Position numbers and translations under genes: made by a program. From the NCBI GenBank assembly GCA_030068075.1, contig CM057842.1, forward strand, positions 41,502,659-41,566,658: 64,000 nt of DNA, written 5' to 3'. The stretch comes from Paguma larvata (lineage: Eukaryota > Chordata > Mammalia > Carnivora > Viverridae). The notes under the pieces were generated by a model. The model did not search any database, was not told the DNA's origin, and was given only the letters and a program-made list of their open reading frames with translations. This document shows positions 12,105-23,700 of the stretch, piece by piece. How positions within the stretch are numbered: the first letter of the stretch is position 1; each line of letters begins with the position of its first letter.

Positions 12105-12840
12105 AGGTGAAATGTGGCATAAAGGTTAAGGTTTCAGGTCCTGGACGCTACTTCCTGTTGTTGTACTATGGCTACGCAGCTTATTGTGTCCTTGGTCAAG
12201 TTAGTTAACCTGTCTAAGTTTTTGTATCAATTTCCACATTAGAAAATTTGGATCATTAATTAGTACTGTAGGGGACTAACCCACATCCTGTCAGCTTGCC
12301 TCTAAACTCACCCACGAATGCCATTGGAGAAACCAAAGCTTCCCTTCTTCAGGCTTCAGTGTTGCTCTCTGCTTCTTTGTTTGCTCCAGGAGTTTGCTCA
12401 TCAGCACAGAGGCAAACTGGAAGTGCTGACCAGAAGTGCCAGGGATTTAATATTCTCAGATGAAGTAAAGGAATAGGTCAATAATATGCCACCTTTTCCA
12501 TCCCTTCATGGAACATACTGAAGTGCACACTGTGTGGTTCCTCAGAGGGTCTGCCGAGGAACAGTGTGACATGTCACTAGGTTTTCTTCGGTCTTTGTCC
12601 TGCATTTCACTAGTCTCACCTGTACTTCCTGTAATCACTTCCCAAATAAACAAGTCCTTGTCTCAGGGTCTGTGGTTGAGAAAAGCCAATATAAACACCT
12701 GTATATCCCATGTTTTCAGGAGGATTAAGTTGTGTAATCAATATATAGCACAGCTAATTATTGACACTGCTCCAGGCACATAGTAATGTTTGCTAAATAT
12801 TAATTGTTAATCCATTATTATTATCTTTATTGTTAAATGC
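12105..12840 (+). mobile_element. MIR split by an LTR-like element
   Basis: The left arm (12105-12266) matches the MIR head and core ('gtggcataaaggttaagg', 'ccttggtcaagttagttaacc'). The right arm (about 12715-12840) matches the MIR 3' part ('gctccaggcacatagtaatg'). The arms are separated by 12267-12697. Confidence 0.7.
12267..12697 (+). mobile_element. Ancient solo-LTR-like element
   Basis: About 430 bp starting TGTAGGGGACTAACCC and ending near ATAAACA. It contains 'cttcccaaataaac' and 'ccttgtctcagggtctg', a motif typical of the 3' region of old mammalian LTRs (AATAAA followed by the LTR end). It interrupts a MIR. Boundaries rest on TG...CA ends and MIR continuity. A TSD is not convincing and the exact LTR family is not named. 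Confidence 0.5.
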
Positions 12841-13853
12841 CAGAATGTGAGAGAAGTCTTTTGCACCTCGGTTTCAACTTAGACATTATTCTAAGGGTAA
12901 AAATAAGACTTTGGCAGAATAGAAGTTAAATCTCGAAGACTTAATAGCTAACTGAATTTGTGGGGATGGAAGGGAAAGTTTGGGGCTTTGAATTGCTCCC
13001 AAGTACTTGACTTGTATGATTAATGGGATAGTCATGTCAATAAACAAGAAGAAGAGGAATGGGAAAAATGAAGTTTCATTTGAAATAGAATTCCCTCCTA
13101 AAAATAAGTAAACTTTTTAAGGAATGTACTGAGCAGGCTATTCTTGAGATATTTAAATATTTATTTGATAGAAGTTTTAGTGAAAAAAAAATCAGATTTG
13201 GTCAAAAATTGGGTGTCAGTGTCAACCAAGACCAAAACCAAGAGATCACGACCATAAAGTCTTGCTTTCATAAATGCAGAAAATAAGCCCTTCTAGATAA
13301 ACGACTTCCAAATCTTTCTCATTTATTATTCTGTTCTCTTTTTGAGGTTATGGTTGGTGGACAGGTGGTCAATATAGGTAGCATAATTGTGGAAAGGATG
13401 AATATTTGTTTTTATTTCCCAAATCAATCCAATCCATGTTGTTTTCCTCAATTCAAGTACTGGTCACTTTGTCTTTCATACAGTCAGGTCTCTCTAATTC
13501 ATAATTTAATGGAAATGATCTTGGCAACTCCAAGAGACATCTGAGAGTTATGTTTAGCATTTGTGTTATTAACGTTTTCTGCCAGACCGATGACCTTCGT
13601 GTTAATAAGATGGCTGCTTTCCAATTCCTCTGTAGAAAATGTCATTTTTCTTTCCCTGTTTTCTTTTATTTACAAATGTAATCTCTGATCCATAAATTTA
13701 TAAGGTGAGAATGGTGAGTGGCTAGTGTTTTATAGGATCATACATAAAGGGTAAAATTCAGTGATCCATTTCAAATCTTTCTACCCACTTAGGGAATGAT
13801 TTTGAAAAGAAATCAGTGTGGCACATTGAGAAAGAGAAAGATTAACATTAGAA

Positions 13854-13854
<1 letters not shown>
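12841..13854. other. Non-coding stretch, nothing recognised
   Basis: AT-rich, no supported gene or repeat. Confidence 0.45.
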
Positions 13855-13889
<35 letters not shown>

Positions 13890-13905
13890 GTGTGTGTCTG
13901 TGTGT
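13855..13905. repeat. (TG)n microsatellite
   Basis: About 25 TG units with one TGCG and one TGTC interruption. Followed at 14127-14160 by an A-rich, G-interrupted tract. Confidence 0.97.
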
Positions 13906-14518
13906 AAGAGAGATAGGAAATTGTAAAATCCAAGGAGAGTGCCTGCTTGGTACAGCTCAACTCTTAGAACACTTTCAACTTAAAAACTCCATGATCACAG
14001 TTATACTTATTTAGATATTTTTATTATTTTTTAAAAGTTCTGAAAAATGGCTAAACTAAGGTGTCATTACCAGGTTCTGAGGAACTTTGAAAGACAATGG
14101 AGGAACAGAGTACATTAGGCTAATAGCAAAAAAGAAAAAAAAAAGAAAAGAAAAAGAAAAGCCAACAACATACCTAAAAGAGAATTGCAAATGTACATAA
14201 ACACACAAAAGTCAAGCATTAAATATGTTTTTCTCTTTCTCTTCCTACCCTTTTCTTCATTTGTACTTTTCCTTTACTCCATCTTCTCTACAGAATATGT
14301 TTTTAGTCAACCTTACTGACATATAATTCATATACAATGGATATACACATTTTAAATTTGAGTTTGAAAAATATATATGCCCCTATAACTGCCTACGTCC
14401 ATCAGGATATAGATTATTTCTATCACGGACTAAAGTTCTTTCTTGATTTTTTTTTTTGAATCAATTCTACCACATCTCCTACCCAAAACCACTTATCAGA
14501 ATTTGATCACTACAGATT

Positions 14519-14545
14519 AGTTTTGTTTTGTTTTGTTTTGTTTTC
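14519..14545. repeat. (TTTTG)5 simple repeat
   Basis: Five TTTTG units inside the old L1. Confidence 0.9.
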
Positions 14546-14620
14546 TGAGTGTAGAGCTTTGTTTAAATGGAATCATATAGTATGGTATTCTTTTATGCTT
14601 GACATGTAGCTTAGCATAAC

Positions 14621-15616
14621 TTTTTTTCAACTTTTAGAAACTATTTATTTCCATTTGGTTTGCCTTTGCTCTTTGTGGAAAAGCAGTTCAAGACCACTCA
14701 CAGGTCGTTCCTACCCATTCGGTGGCCTGAGCAGTGGGAGCTGCAGATCAGTCTTCAGTGGCAGGAGGAAACCGCTGAATAGACACAGGGCACCTGCACA
14801 ACTTCAGATCAGTTTGGTACTTTAGGTTGAGTAGCAGTGAACTTGAACTGAAGCAGTACCTTCACCCTGAGATCCCTCCTTGGTCACAGCCTTTTCAGCA
14901 GCAGCCTGCTTTTCCTTTTCCATCTCTTCCGGATCTCTGTAGAAGTCGAGATCAGACATGACCTGCCTTGGGTGTTCACGGGAAATGGTGCCACACATGT
15001 GCAGAAGTTTGTGGGCCAGTATCGACCACGTTGGACCCACTGGGTGAGCTCCCTTGTTGTTGCAAGGGATAGCAATGTCCACATAGCACAGAGGAAATCC
15101 TTGTTACACCGAGAAATGGTAGGCAGGTTAGCATAAGAGAGTCTGGTGGTCAGCCCTGGGATCAGTAACCACCAGAAGTCTTGGCTCCCAGAGGCTGCCG
15201 GGATCTGGTTAGTGAAGGCTCCAGGAGTGAAGCAGTCAGTAGTAAGAGAGGCTCCAGGAAGCAGCAGCTTACTTCAGCACAGCTGGCTGGCCACTATTCC
15301 TGGATGATATGACACTGCCATCAGCCAGGTTTTCAATGGCACTAGTGGCCTGGGCTGCCAGCAGAAACTTCTCCCTGGTTCTCTTGAGATTTATGATGTA
15401 CATGCCATCAAATTTCCTTTTGTAGATGTACTGTTCCATTTGGAAGTCAAGGTTGGTGCCACCTAAGTGGAAACCTGTTGCAAGGAATTTAAGGATATCC
15501 TCCTCCTTCACTTGCAGGACATCCAGGCTCCAGACACTATGAAAGTTTCCCTTTAAATTACAATAGGAACTCAGAGCAACGCTATAGGGACTCCTTTCTG
15601 GGTAGCGTGGAAAAAA
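14621..15616 (-). pseudogene. RPSA: RPSA processed pseudogene (ribosomal protein SA / laminin receptor)
   Basis: The parent gene encodes the roughly 295-residue small-subunit protein uS2, also called the 37/67-kDa laminin receptor. The minus strand carries an intronless copy from the 5' UTR to a short poly(A) (T7 at 14621-14627). The 3' end has AATAAA (TTTATT at 14644-14649) shortly before the tail. The 5' end near 15615 keeps the pyrimidine-rich TOP-like start (CTTTTTTTCC in sense orientation), so the copy looks full length. Readable parts include residues like [31 protein letters not shown] (15511-15269) and [12 protein letters not shown]...TISREHP...[12 protein letters not shown] (15082-14822). 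The initiator codon reads GTG (15535-15537 complement) instead of ATG, and there are frameshifts, internal deletions and premature stops, so no functional protein is possible. It sits inside an old L1. No clear TSD was identified. Confidence 0.95.
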
Positions 15617-16344
15617 ACTTAAATTTTTGAGATTGATTTATATAATTACACGTATTACTATCTTTGTTCCTTTTTATTGCTCAGTGGTATTCCATTGTAT
15701 GAATATACTATTATTGGTTTATCCTTTCACCTATGATTGACATCTGGATTGGTTCCAGTTTAGAGCTATTATGTATGAAGTTGCTATTAACATTTTTGAG
15801 CAATTATTTGAGTAGATACATATTTTCATTTGCTTTCGATAATGCCGAAGAGTGTAATTAAAGGATTATATGCATTTTTAAGTTAAGAAACATTTTCCAA
15901 AGTAGTTGTGCCATTTTACATTTATATCAGCAATATATGAAAATTCCCTCTGAAGCCAAAATTGTCATTAAAATTTTGATAAGTATTGCTTTGAATCTGT
16001 AGATCACATTAGGTAGTTGACATTGACAAATTAACAATATTAAGTTTTCCAATCCATGAATGTGGGAATTTCTTTTTTTGTTCATGTTTTCTTTAATTTA
16101 TTTTAGCTATTTTTGTAGTTCTTGGTGTACAAGTCTTGTGCCTCTTTGGTTACATTTACTCATAGGTATTTTCTTCTTTTGAGTGTTGTTATAAGTAGAA
16201 TAGTTTTCTTAATTTTCTTTTTAGATTGTGCATTGTTGGTGCATAGGACACTACTTATTTTTACACATTGATCTTGTACCCTGAAACTGCTGAATTCATT
16301 TATTAGTCTTTTTGAAGGTTCTTTGGGATTTTCTTTGTTTAACT

Positions 16345-16628
16345 TTTAAAATATTTATTTATTGTTTCGAGTTTTTATTTAAAATTCAGTTAGTTAACAC
16401 ATAGGGTAATATTGGCTTCAGAAATTGATTTGAGTGATTCATCACTTACGTATAACACCCAGTGCTCATCGCAACAAGTGCCTTTCTTAATGCCCATTGT
16501 CCTTTTAGCCCATCCCCTGCTTACCTGCCCTCCAAAAACCCTCATTTTGTTCCCCATAGTTAATGGTTTGCCTCCCTCTCTCCTTTACTCCTTTTTTCCC
16601 TATGTTTGTCTGTTTTGTTCCTTAATAT
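16345..16628 (-). mobile_element. Carnivore L1 3'-end fragment
   Basis: Antisense of the carnivore L1 3' UTR: 'cacccagtgctcatcgcaac', 'taatgcccattgtcc', 'catcccctgcttacctgccc'. It is related to 3106-3250 and 41480-41620 but more diverged. It interrupts the older L1. Confidence 0.8.
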
Positions 16629-16903
16629 AAGATCATGCCATCTGCAAAAGGAATAGTTTTATTTTTCTCTTTGATTTGTATCTTTTGTTTTCTTAACTAA
16701 AGAAACTTCCAGTACGATATTGAGTACATGTCTTATTTCTGACGCTGTTGGAACATTTTCAGTCTTTCACTATTAAGTATAATATTAGCTGTAGCTTTTT
16801 ATTAAATTCTTTTTTTTATCTTGAAAAAGTTCAAAAGAACTATTCCTAGTTTTCTGAATGGTTTTTATCACGAATGGGTGTTAGGTTTTGTCAAATCCTT
16901 TTT

Positions 16904-17086
16904 ACAAAAAATTGTTTATGTTGAGACAGAGAGAGAAAGAGGGAGAGAATCCCAAGCAGGCTCTGCACTATCTGGCCCTGATAGTGCAGAGCCAGACATG
17001 GGGCTTGATCCCAGGAAGTGTGAGATCATGACCTGAACCAAAATCAAGAGCTGTATGCTTTACCAACTGAGCCACCCAAGTGGCCC
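16904..17086 (-). mobile_element. CAN-SINE, minus strand
   Basis: Reverse complement starts GGGCCACTTGGGTGGCTCAG. Perfect 16-bp TSDs TTGTCAAATCCTTTTT at 16888-16903 and 17087-17102, inside old L1 ORF2 sequence. Confidence 0.95.
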
Positions 17087-17257
17087 TTGTCAAATCCTTT
17101 TTTGTGCACCAATTAAAATAATCATGTTTTTTTTTCTCTTTAAGTCTCTGAATGTGGTATATTTCACTGATTGATTTTCTTATATTGAACCATCCTTGCA
17201 TTCCTGTGGTAAATCTCAGTTGATCATGTTGTATAATCCTTTTAATGTGTCATTGGG

Positions 17258-17400
17258 CCAGTGGTGATTTTGTCCTTAGGATAAACATTTGGCAATGTCA
17301 AAGTATTGATTCTCATAACTGGAGGAATGTGCTCCTAGCATCTGGTGTGTGGAGACCAGGGTGTTGCTAAACAGGCTCAAATGGGCAGGAGAGCTTTTCT
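17258..17400 (+). mobile_element. MER5A-type hAT-Charlie element
   Basis: Matches MER5A order: 'ggtgattttgtcctt', 'acatttggcaatgtc', 'ctcataactggaggaatgtgctcc', 'gcatctggtg', 'gaccagggtgttgctaaac'. Non-autonomous DNA transposon without coding capacity. Confidence 0.75.
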
Positions 17401-17404
17401 TCCT

Positions 17405-17870
17405 CCACACAACTCTGAATTAACCATAACATGTTATCATTATTGTTCAGGTCAAGAAACTCTTAGTTATGCCATTCTTGCTAACTTTCCTCCAGTGTGG
17501 ATGACCATTCTCTTTCTAGCTTGTTACCTGATCTTTGTCTCTTCATTCACCTCAAAACACTTCACCTCCTCCTACCCTTTTCTTTCATGCTGTAGCCGTA
17601 GTGAACCTCACTTAGTTTTTTTCTGTCAGCCAAGTTACCTTTTACCTTCATCGTCTACATATATATTTCCTCTCATCAAAACGTGATTCTCCCTCTCATT
17701 CTCCAGCACCATCACTAGATTTCACTTCTACTCAATCTTCACCTCTTATACTTCCTCCAGAATGGTTTTCTGATACCCGTAAACTAAGGAAGGTACTTTC
17801 ACAACATTTTTACCAAATACCAGCACTGCTTATGTGACTGCATTTGTCAGAGTTTGTTAAAATGACATGT
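17405..17870 (+). mobile_element. L2-like fragment
   Basis: Loose match to the L2 3' region, such as 'cacttcacctcctcc' and 'cttcctccagaatggttttctgatacc' (usually 'cctccaggaagccttccctgac'). Confidence 0.45.
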
Positions 17871-17961
17871 TAATTTCTTTAAAGTCTTAGAGAATCGTAT
17901 CCAGTCCTATTTGCTGTAGGTTTTGCGTGTGTATGTGTGTGTTCCAAGAATAAATGAATGA

Positions 17962-18155
17962 GAGCCCCTGGGTGGCTCAGTTGGGTAAGCATCTGTCTGA
18001 CTTCAGTTGAGGTCATGATATCATGATTTGTGAGTTTGAGTCCCACGACTGGTAAGCTCGAGCCCTGCTTTGGGTGAACACGAGCCCCTCTTTGGGTGAG
18101 CCCCACTCCTCTCTCTCCTACTCTCTCTCTCTGCCCCTTGCTCACTTGCACACTC
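17962..18155 (+). mobile_element. CAN-SINE, plus strand, rearranged middle
   Basis: Head GAGCCCCTGGGTGGCTCAG. The middle carries two related blocks ('ctcgagccctgctttgggtga' and 'cacgagcccctctttgggtga'), suggesting a small internal duplication. No intact tail or TSD. Confidence 0.88.
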
Positions 18156-19489
18156 CCCCAAATTCGTTTTACTTTGTCTGCAACATTCAGGAAAGAAGGA
18201 AATTAAGAAATATGTTAGTGTTTTAAGTGTAACACCTCAGATATGTCTGTGAAACATAAATAACCAATTAAAATGTTTTAATTTTAGTTATCTAAATTTT
18301 TGCTACTTTGCCTCACCCATAATTAGTTATTAATGTATCTGATTTTTAAATATTATGAAATGGTTGATCCAGTGTGTATTCAAAGATTAAGACCTAGACC
18401 CAGCGTTTCAGAGCAGTAATTTTTAGAACTGGCTCTTGAATAAATTATCACATGTACAAGCAGGGTTTGAAAGTAGAATTTGGTACAAAAGACAGTAGCT
18501 TATGTCAACCTCTTAAATCAATAAGCATGGAGTATGCTTTCTAGGAAATTCTGATTTCCCAGGCAGTGTCCAGTTTCTTGAGAGAGAAACAAAATGTAAT
18601 CTGCACACAGTCAAATGCCAGGGGCAAAGTGAGTATTGTGCAAGTTCAAGCCAGGTCAGAATAAAAATGACTACTAACCAGCCATCCAGCTTGTACAATG
18701 ATATAAGAACTCATTCTCACTTATTGCCCTTTACAAATATTAAGAAATAAGTCATAGTGTCAGCAAGATGCCACAAGTTTCAGTGTTACTCTAAGGACCA
18801 GAAGTGTTTCAAGTAGGAGTTCAATGTAATGTGAATTTCTGTAAATCAAAGGCTACTTTTTCACTTAATCTAATCGTAGTACTGCTAATATATCCAGCCC
18901 CAATACCCTGAGATAGTAGTATCGTAGGAGAAAAGATTTAAGACAGAAGCCAACATCATGTTATTATGCTGTGCCAGATGTGTTCTGCCTTTTGAGGACT
19001 GTAGTTCTTAGTTAGTTTGCTTTTATGTTTCTTAGCATTTTTCAAAATTCTAACTTTCCTTTTACCATTAGCTACACACCAAAAACTCTAGAGTTATAGG
19101 AGTTTTCCAAGTTCTCACAATCTTCTAAATGCATATTATGTTCCTCAGAGTATTTCGGTCTTCCTGTACGTTTGTCCAAATATTTAAATTGAGAACTGTT
19201 TGGAGAAGGTTCGATTTTATTAACTTATTTTGCTTGCAGACATTCTAAGTCTCCATTTCCTCATCTGCAATGTAAAGAACTGAAGAGAAAGTTAATCAGT
19301 ACTTGATATAGAAAAAAGGCATATACATGTATATGAGTATATATTGGTTATAGATGCTTATTAAAATCATTCACGTAATTCTGGTTAAGGTAAATCTGGT
19401 CTTCAGCTCATTCCTCACCTTTGTCTTAGCATGCACTAAGGCAAGAGTATATTTAGCTGGAAGATTTTCAGAGATTTGATCTTCTCGAA
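18156..19489. other. Non-coding stretch, nothing recognised
   Basis: No supported ORF or repeat. Confidence 0.45.
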
Positions 19490-19945
19490 TCAACTTATTT
19501 AAAAGAGAGCAATGACTCCCCATCTCATTATATCCCAGGTCACTGTCCTATTATTCCACTTACTTCCTTTTTTTTAATGTTTATTTATTTATTTTGAGAG
19601 AGAGAGAGGCAGAGAGAAAGGACAAACAGAGGAGACAGCACAGAGCCTGATGTGGGGGTCAGTCTCACAAACTCTTGAGATTATGATCTGAACCGAACTC
19701 AAGAGTCAGATGCTTAAACAACTAAGACACCCAGATGGCCCCCATTTACTTCCTTCTTATTATTTATTGCAGTCTTTATTTATGGTGATTCTGACTATTT
19801 TCTTTTTGTCTCTGGTAATGCCATGTTTAGACTAAAAGCTCCAAGAGGGCAGGGGCCATATCTGCCTTGTTCAATTTTTTTATCACTGACACGAAGAGCA
19901 CTTGGTAGGTAGTCAGTCAATATTTGTTAAATTAGTTTTTTTGGT
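19490..19945 (+). mobile_element. L2 3' end split by a SINE
   Basis: The right part reads 'aaaagctccaagagggcagg', 'gagcacttggtaggtagtcag' and 'caatatttgttaaat', close to the L2 terminal consensus. A CAN-SINE sits at 19570-19742. Confidence 0.7.
19570..19742 (-). mobile_element. CAN-SINE, minus strand
   Basis: Reverse complement starts GGGGGCCATCTGGGTGTCTTAG. TSDs CACTTACTTCCTT (19557-19569) and CATTTACTTCCTT (19743-19755). Confidence 0.93.
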
Positions 19946-20223
19946 TGCAGATATCACCTCTTAGGGACTGAAAACGATGCCCTAGGTAATGCCATAAAAA
20001 ATTTAAAAAGCTTTCACAAAAATTGTGTAACCTTTGCATTTAGCGGTTCATCTTGTATATCCTCTACATGCGTCCTCCTCCTGTCACCAGCCAGGAACTT
20101 GACCAAAGGAAGGATAGAAGGAAAGCTGTTTGGAGAAAGTACTTTTCTCACTGCTCCTAAATCTTCTTATCTCCTAATAGTCTTATAGGTCATCAACACA
20201 TGACTGGTGGCTTAATCATTCTA

Positions 20224-20460
20224 AATATATATATGTATGTATTTATATATATATGTATGTATGTTATATATGTATTTATATATGTGTGTATATATATGTA
20301 TTTATATATTTATACATACATATAATAATATAGGCTATAAGAAATATATATAATCAATATTTAACTATTATAATATATATGTGCTATATGAGTTATAGGA
20401 GTATATACATTGCATATGTTTTATATGTAGACTATATGCTTTATATATACTTTTGTAAAA
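20224..20460. repeat. TA/TATG-rich low-complexity block
   Basis: Alternating TATATG, TATGTA and TATATA units over about 240 bp with almost no GC. Confidence 0.9.
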
Positions 20461-20554
20461 GTACTTATTTGCACATATAATAGAAAAGTTAAAAATGTCA
20501 GTCGTCCTCTACTAAGAGATCTGGAAACATGGTTGCCTAAAAGACATATCCTAG

Positions 20555-20763
20555 GGGCACCTGGGTAGCTCAGTCACTTAAGCGTCCCACTCTTGGTTTT
20601 GACTTAGGTCATGATCTCATGGTTCGTGAGTTTGAGCCCCACGTTGGGCTCCGCGCTGATGGTTGGAGCCTACTTGGGATCCTCTCTCTTCCTCTCTCTG
20701 CCCCTCCCCTGCTCATGGTCTATCCTTCTCTTTCAAAATAAATAAATAAAACTTAAAAAAAAT
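20555..20763 (+). mobile_element. CAN-SINE, plus strand
   Basis: Head GGGCACCTGGGTAGCTCAG and tail AAATAAATAAAACTTAAAAA. TSDs AAAAGACATATCCTAG (20539-20554) and AAAAGACATACCCTAG (20764-20779), one mismatch. Confidence 0.96.
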
Positions 20764-20779
20764 AAAAGACATACCCTAG

Positions 20780-23700
20780 CACAGTTTGATAATAATTATA
20801 CAAGCACAAAAACACAATTTATTTGTCCATTATAATATGTTATTTATTAATTGGAACTTTATAGAAATATTTCTTATTACATACCAATAATGTTATTATA
20901 TAATGGATACAGGGAGGATAATTCCATAAGATTAATTCTTTGTGTATCATAAGCCAAATCCATTTTCAGTTACAGAAATTCTTTGAGTTCTAAGCGTTTC
21001 AAGTCAAATGTATCTGTATTGATATCTACTGTCAGAAATATATGAAAGCGTATAGACTTCTCTGACCATACTTTATTCCCTTATAATCACAAGATTCAAC
21101 TAGAGCCAATTAATAGACCTGAGTGACACAACCAGAGGAAATTTGCGAAGTCAATAAATTAGTTTCATGTCTTGTATACAAAAACAATACAATGATTAAT
21201 TCTTTTACTTTTTGTTACTTTGATATAAAGTATTCTCAGCATTCAATGTATTTTTTTATTGAATTCCTGCCCACTGGGTAAGACCACTTAACATATAAAG
21301 AAATCTTTTCTGTTTTTCCAGAATATTTTAAGACCTTCCATTAAGCTGAAACAATTGTTGAACTAAAATTTTCAACATATGAAACTTCAATATTTGATAT
21401 AGCCGTTCAATTTTATGTGAGTGTATGTGCATATATATGTGTGTGTGTGTGTTATATATATATTAACATATATATAACATAGATTGTTTAAGAAAAATAT
21501 TGAGAGTGGTAGCAAAGGGTATTTTTTAAAATTGATTGAATACCCACTGCAGGGCCTGGCAGTTCAGAAGTTTTATAGCAGGGAATCACTGTCAACAAGA
21601 AATATTCTAAATTAAGTATGTGCCAACCAGATTTATATAATTGCCTTCCCTTTAGCTAGTGTTAGACTTTACCTTGAAATGGCTTAAGTAATTTATTATC
21701 GGTTGAATTATAGAGATACAACCCTATCTGAGTCAATTACCTCATCATTTTAAAATTGCTTTCTCTTTCTCACGTCAGAATATTTTTTCATACCACAGCT
21801 TTCAACATTACTTATGCATGATAAATATGCATTTTTGACATTTTGTTACATAATGCTTACTTTGTTATATTCATGACCACATGATGATAAGTTGAAGTGA
21901 ACAGGAAGACATGTGTGGCTAAGATACTGAGTGGGCCCACCCACCTTGTGATCCCCCCTTAATCTAGGACCAACTATCATGAGCCTTGTCCTCAGGTCAA
22001 CTTCTCTAATTCAGTCTAGTTCATTTCCTCTCTGCTCCACAATTTATCAGATAAAGAACTGGCATCCAAACCAGCAAAGTATGTTCCCAAAGGCACACAG
22101 AATATTAGAGATAGTACCTACAGCAAAATTTAGGTGTATAGATAAATCATCGTCTATCATTTCTCTATAGAGAAGCCTCATGGATGGAATCATTGAGTTT
22201 AGAAGTAAGGAATTTAGCTATACTGGTTTGGGGGAGATAAAGTCACTAGCTACTGTTCTATTTTTTTTTTTAATGTTAATGGCCTTCTGTAGATAAACAT
22301 ACTATAACACAGCAATATTGTGGTAATTGTTTGTTTCTGAAGTTTTTGACCAAATGATGTCTTTAGAACTTCTGATTGTCCCTTTAGCAACCCACATATA
22401 TTCAAATTATAAATTGAAAGATATTGGACTTCTAATAACAAGCTTTCTGTGTACTATTCAGTTCTAGAAAGCTATTTTGGAAAGGTAGTTTTTTTCATTT
22501 CTTATCTCATCTAATCTTCATTTCAATATTGGAACAAGTAGGTATATGCCTTCTTTTATTTGTATGGCTTTCTTTTCATATTTATGTAAATGGATATAAG
22601 TGAAAAATGAGTGAAATATATTCTAGGAAGGATATTAGAATACTAATATAGCTAGTGCCATTCTTGGGAATCATTTAGGGAAAAATGAATTCATTTAAAA
22701 AAGAGAGTTATAAAATATTATCAGTCTTAAAGGACCAGCAGTGTTCTCTTATAGAACTGTGACTCTGGAGAACACATAGCATTATGAGTGCCAAAGACTT
22801 CAGTATGTGCTTTTAAAATTATTTGCATATTTTAAGTGCCACTTAGAGGGCTCAGTTTTCCCTGTTTGCCTGGGATGGACCTGTTATAGAACTCAAAATA
22901 TTGCATCCCAGGAAACCCTCCATTCATAGGCAACCCAGAAAGTTCGTCCTGTTGGTCTGACCAAAATTTCTGAGTGAAATAGTGTCTACAGATGCATTGT
23001 TTTTGTGCATGCAGGCACAAGTAGAAAGATTTGGTCTGATGTTGGGCTTCAATCTTCCCTAGTATTGTGACCTAAAGCAAGTCACCTGATTTTTCACTCT
23101 AATCTTTTATTTTTTTTCTAAAATATAAACTTTTCTCACTTGCATTTGTGAAATTTAAATAAACATATGAATGTGAAATGCACTCTGATATTCAAAATGC
23201 TATATAAATATGTTTTTCTTAACTCCAACAAGTTCGTTTAATCAGTGTTGGTATATACAACACTTTCTACATAGGTGCTGCTAGAGGCATATGTCCTATA
23301 ACTTGAATGTTAAGTAAATATGAATTGGTTTTAGATATAAGTTTCTGTGTATTTATCAATAGTTATTGATTTCAATTCCCAGGTCATGCTTTTAGAAACT
23401 CGTTATATTATTAGGCAATGTTTATTTGTATAAGATAACTTATCTTCATTTTTAACTTTTCATCATCACCCTTATTAAATAACGAATCCTTTTGAATATG
23501 TACATACATATATATTTAGGTAGACATAGATATGTTTCCTTAATGTGAAGTTTGAAAATTGGTTTGAAAGGCAGAATGTTATTTTTTAGCGTGATTTATG
23601 TTTACAAGTCTTGTCTCTTCTATCTTCTCTTTACTGAGTGAAAAAGTCAATTGCAAAAGAAGACTGATTAATAGCAATAATCTTGACATTCTAGTAGTAA

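Larger units (their letters stand above)
14300..17257 (-). mobile_element. Old L1 (L1M-type), fragmented by later insertions
   Basis: Minus-strand L1 pieces in order: 3' UTR-like sequence at 14300-14620 ('aaatggaatcatatagtatgg'), 15620-16340 ('cagtggtattccattgtatg'), and ORF2-derived sequence at 16629-16887 and 17103-17257 ('ccttgcattcctgtggtaaat'). The gaps are filled by the RPSA pseudogene, a carnivore L1 fragment and a SINE. All frames are broken. Confidence 0.75.

Noticed and set aside
14822..15511. RPSA-like frames as a functional ribosomal protein gene
   Set aside because: Intronless, with lost start codon, frameshifts and poly(A); a processed pseudogene.
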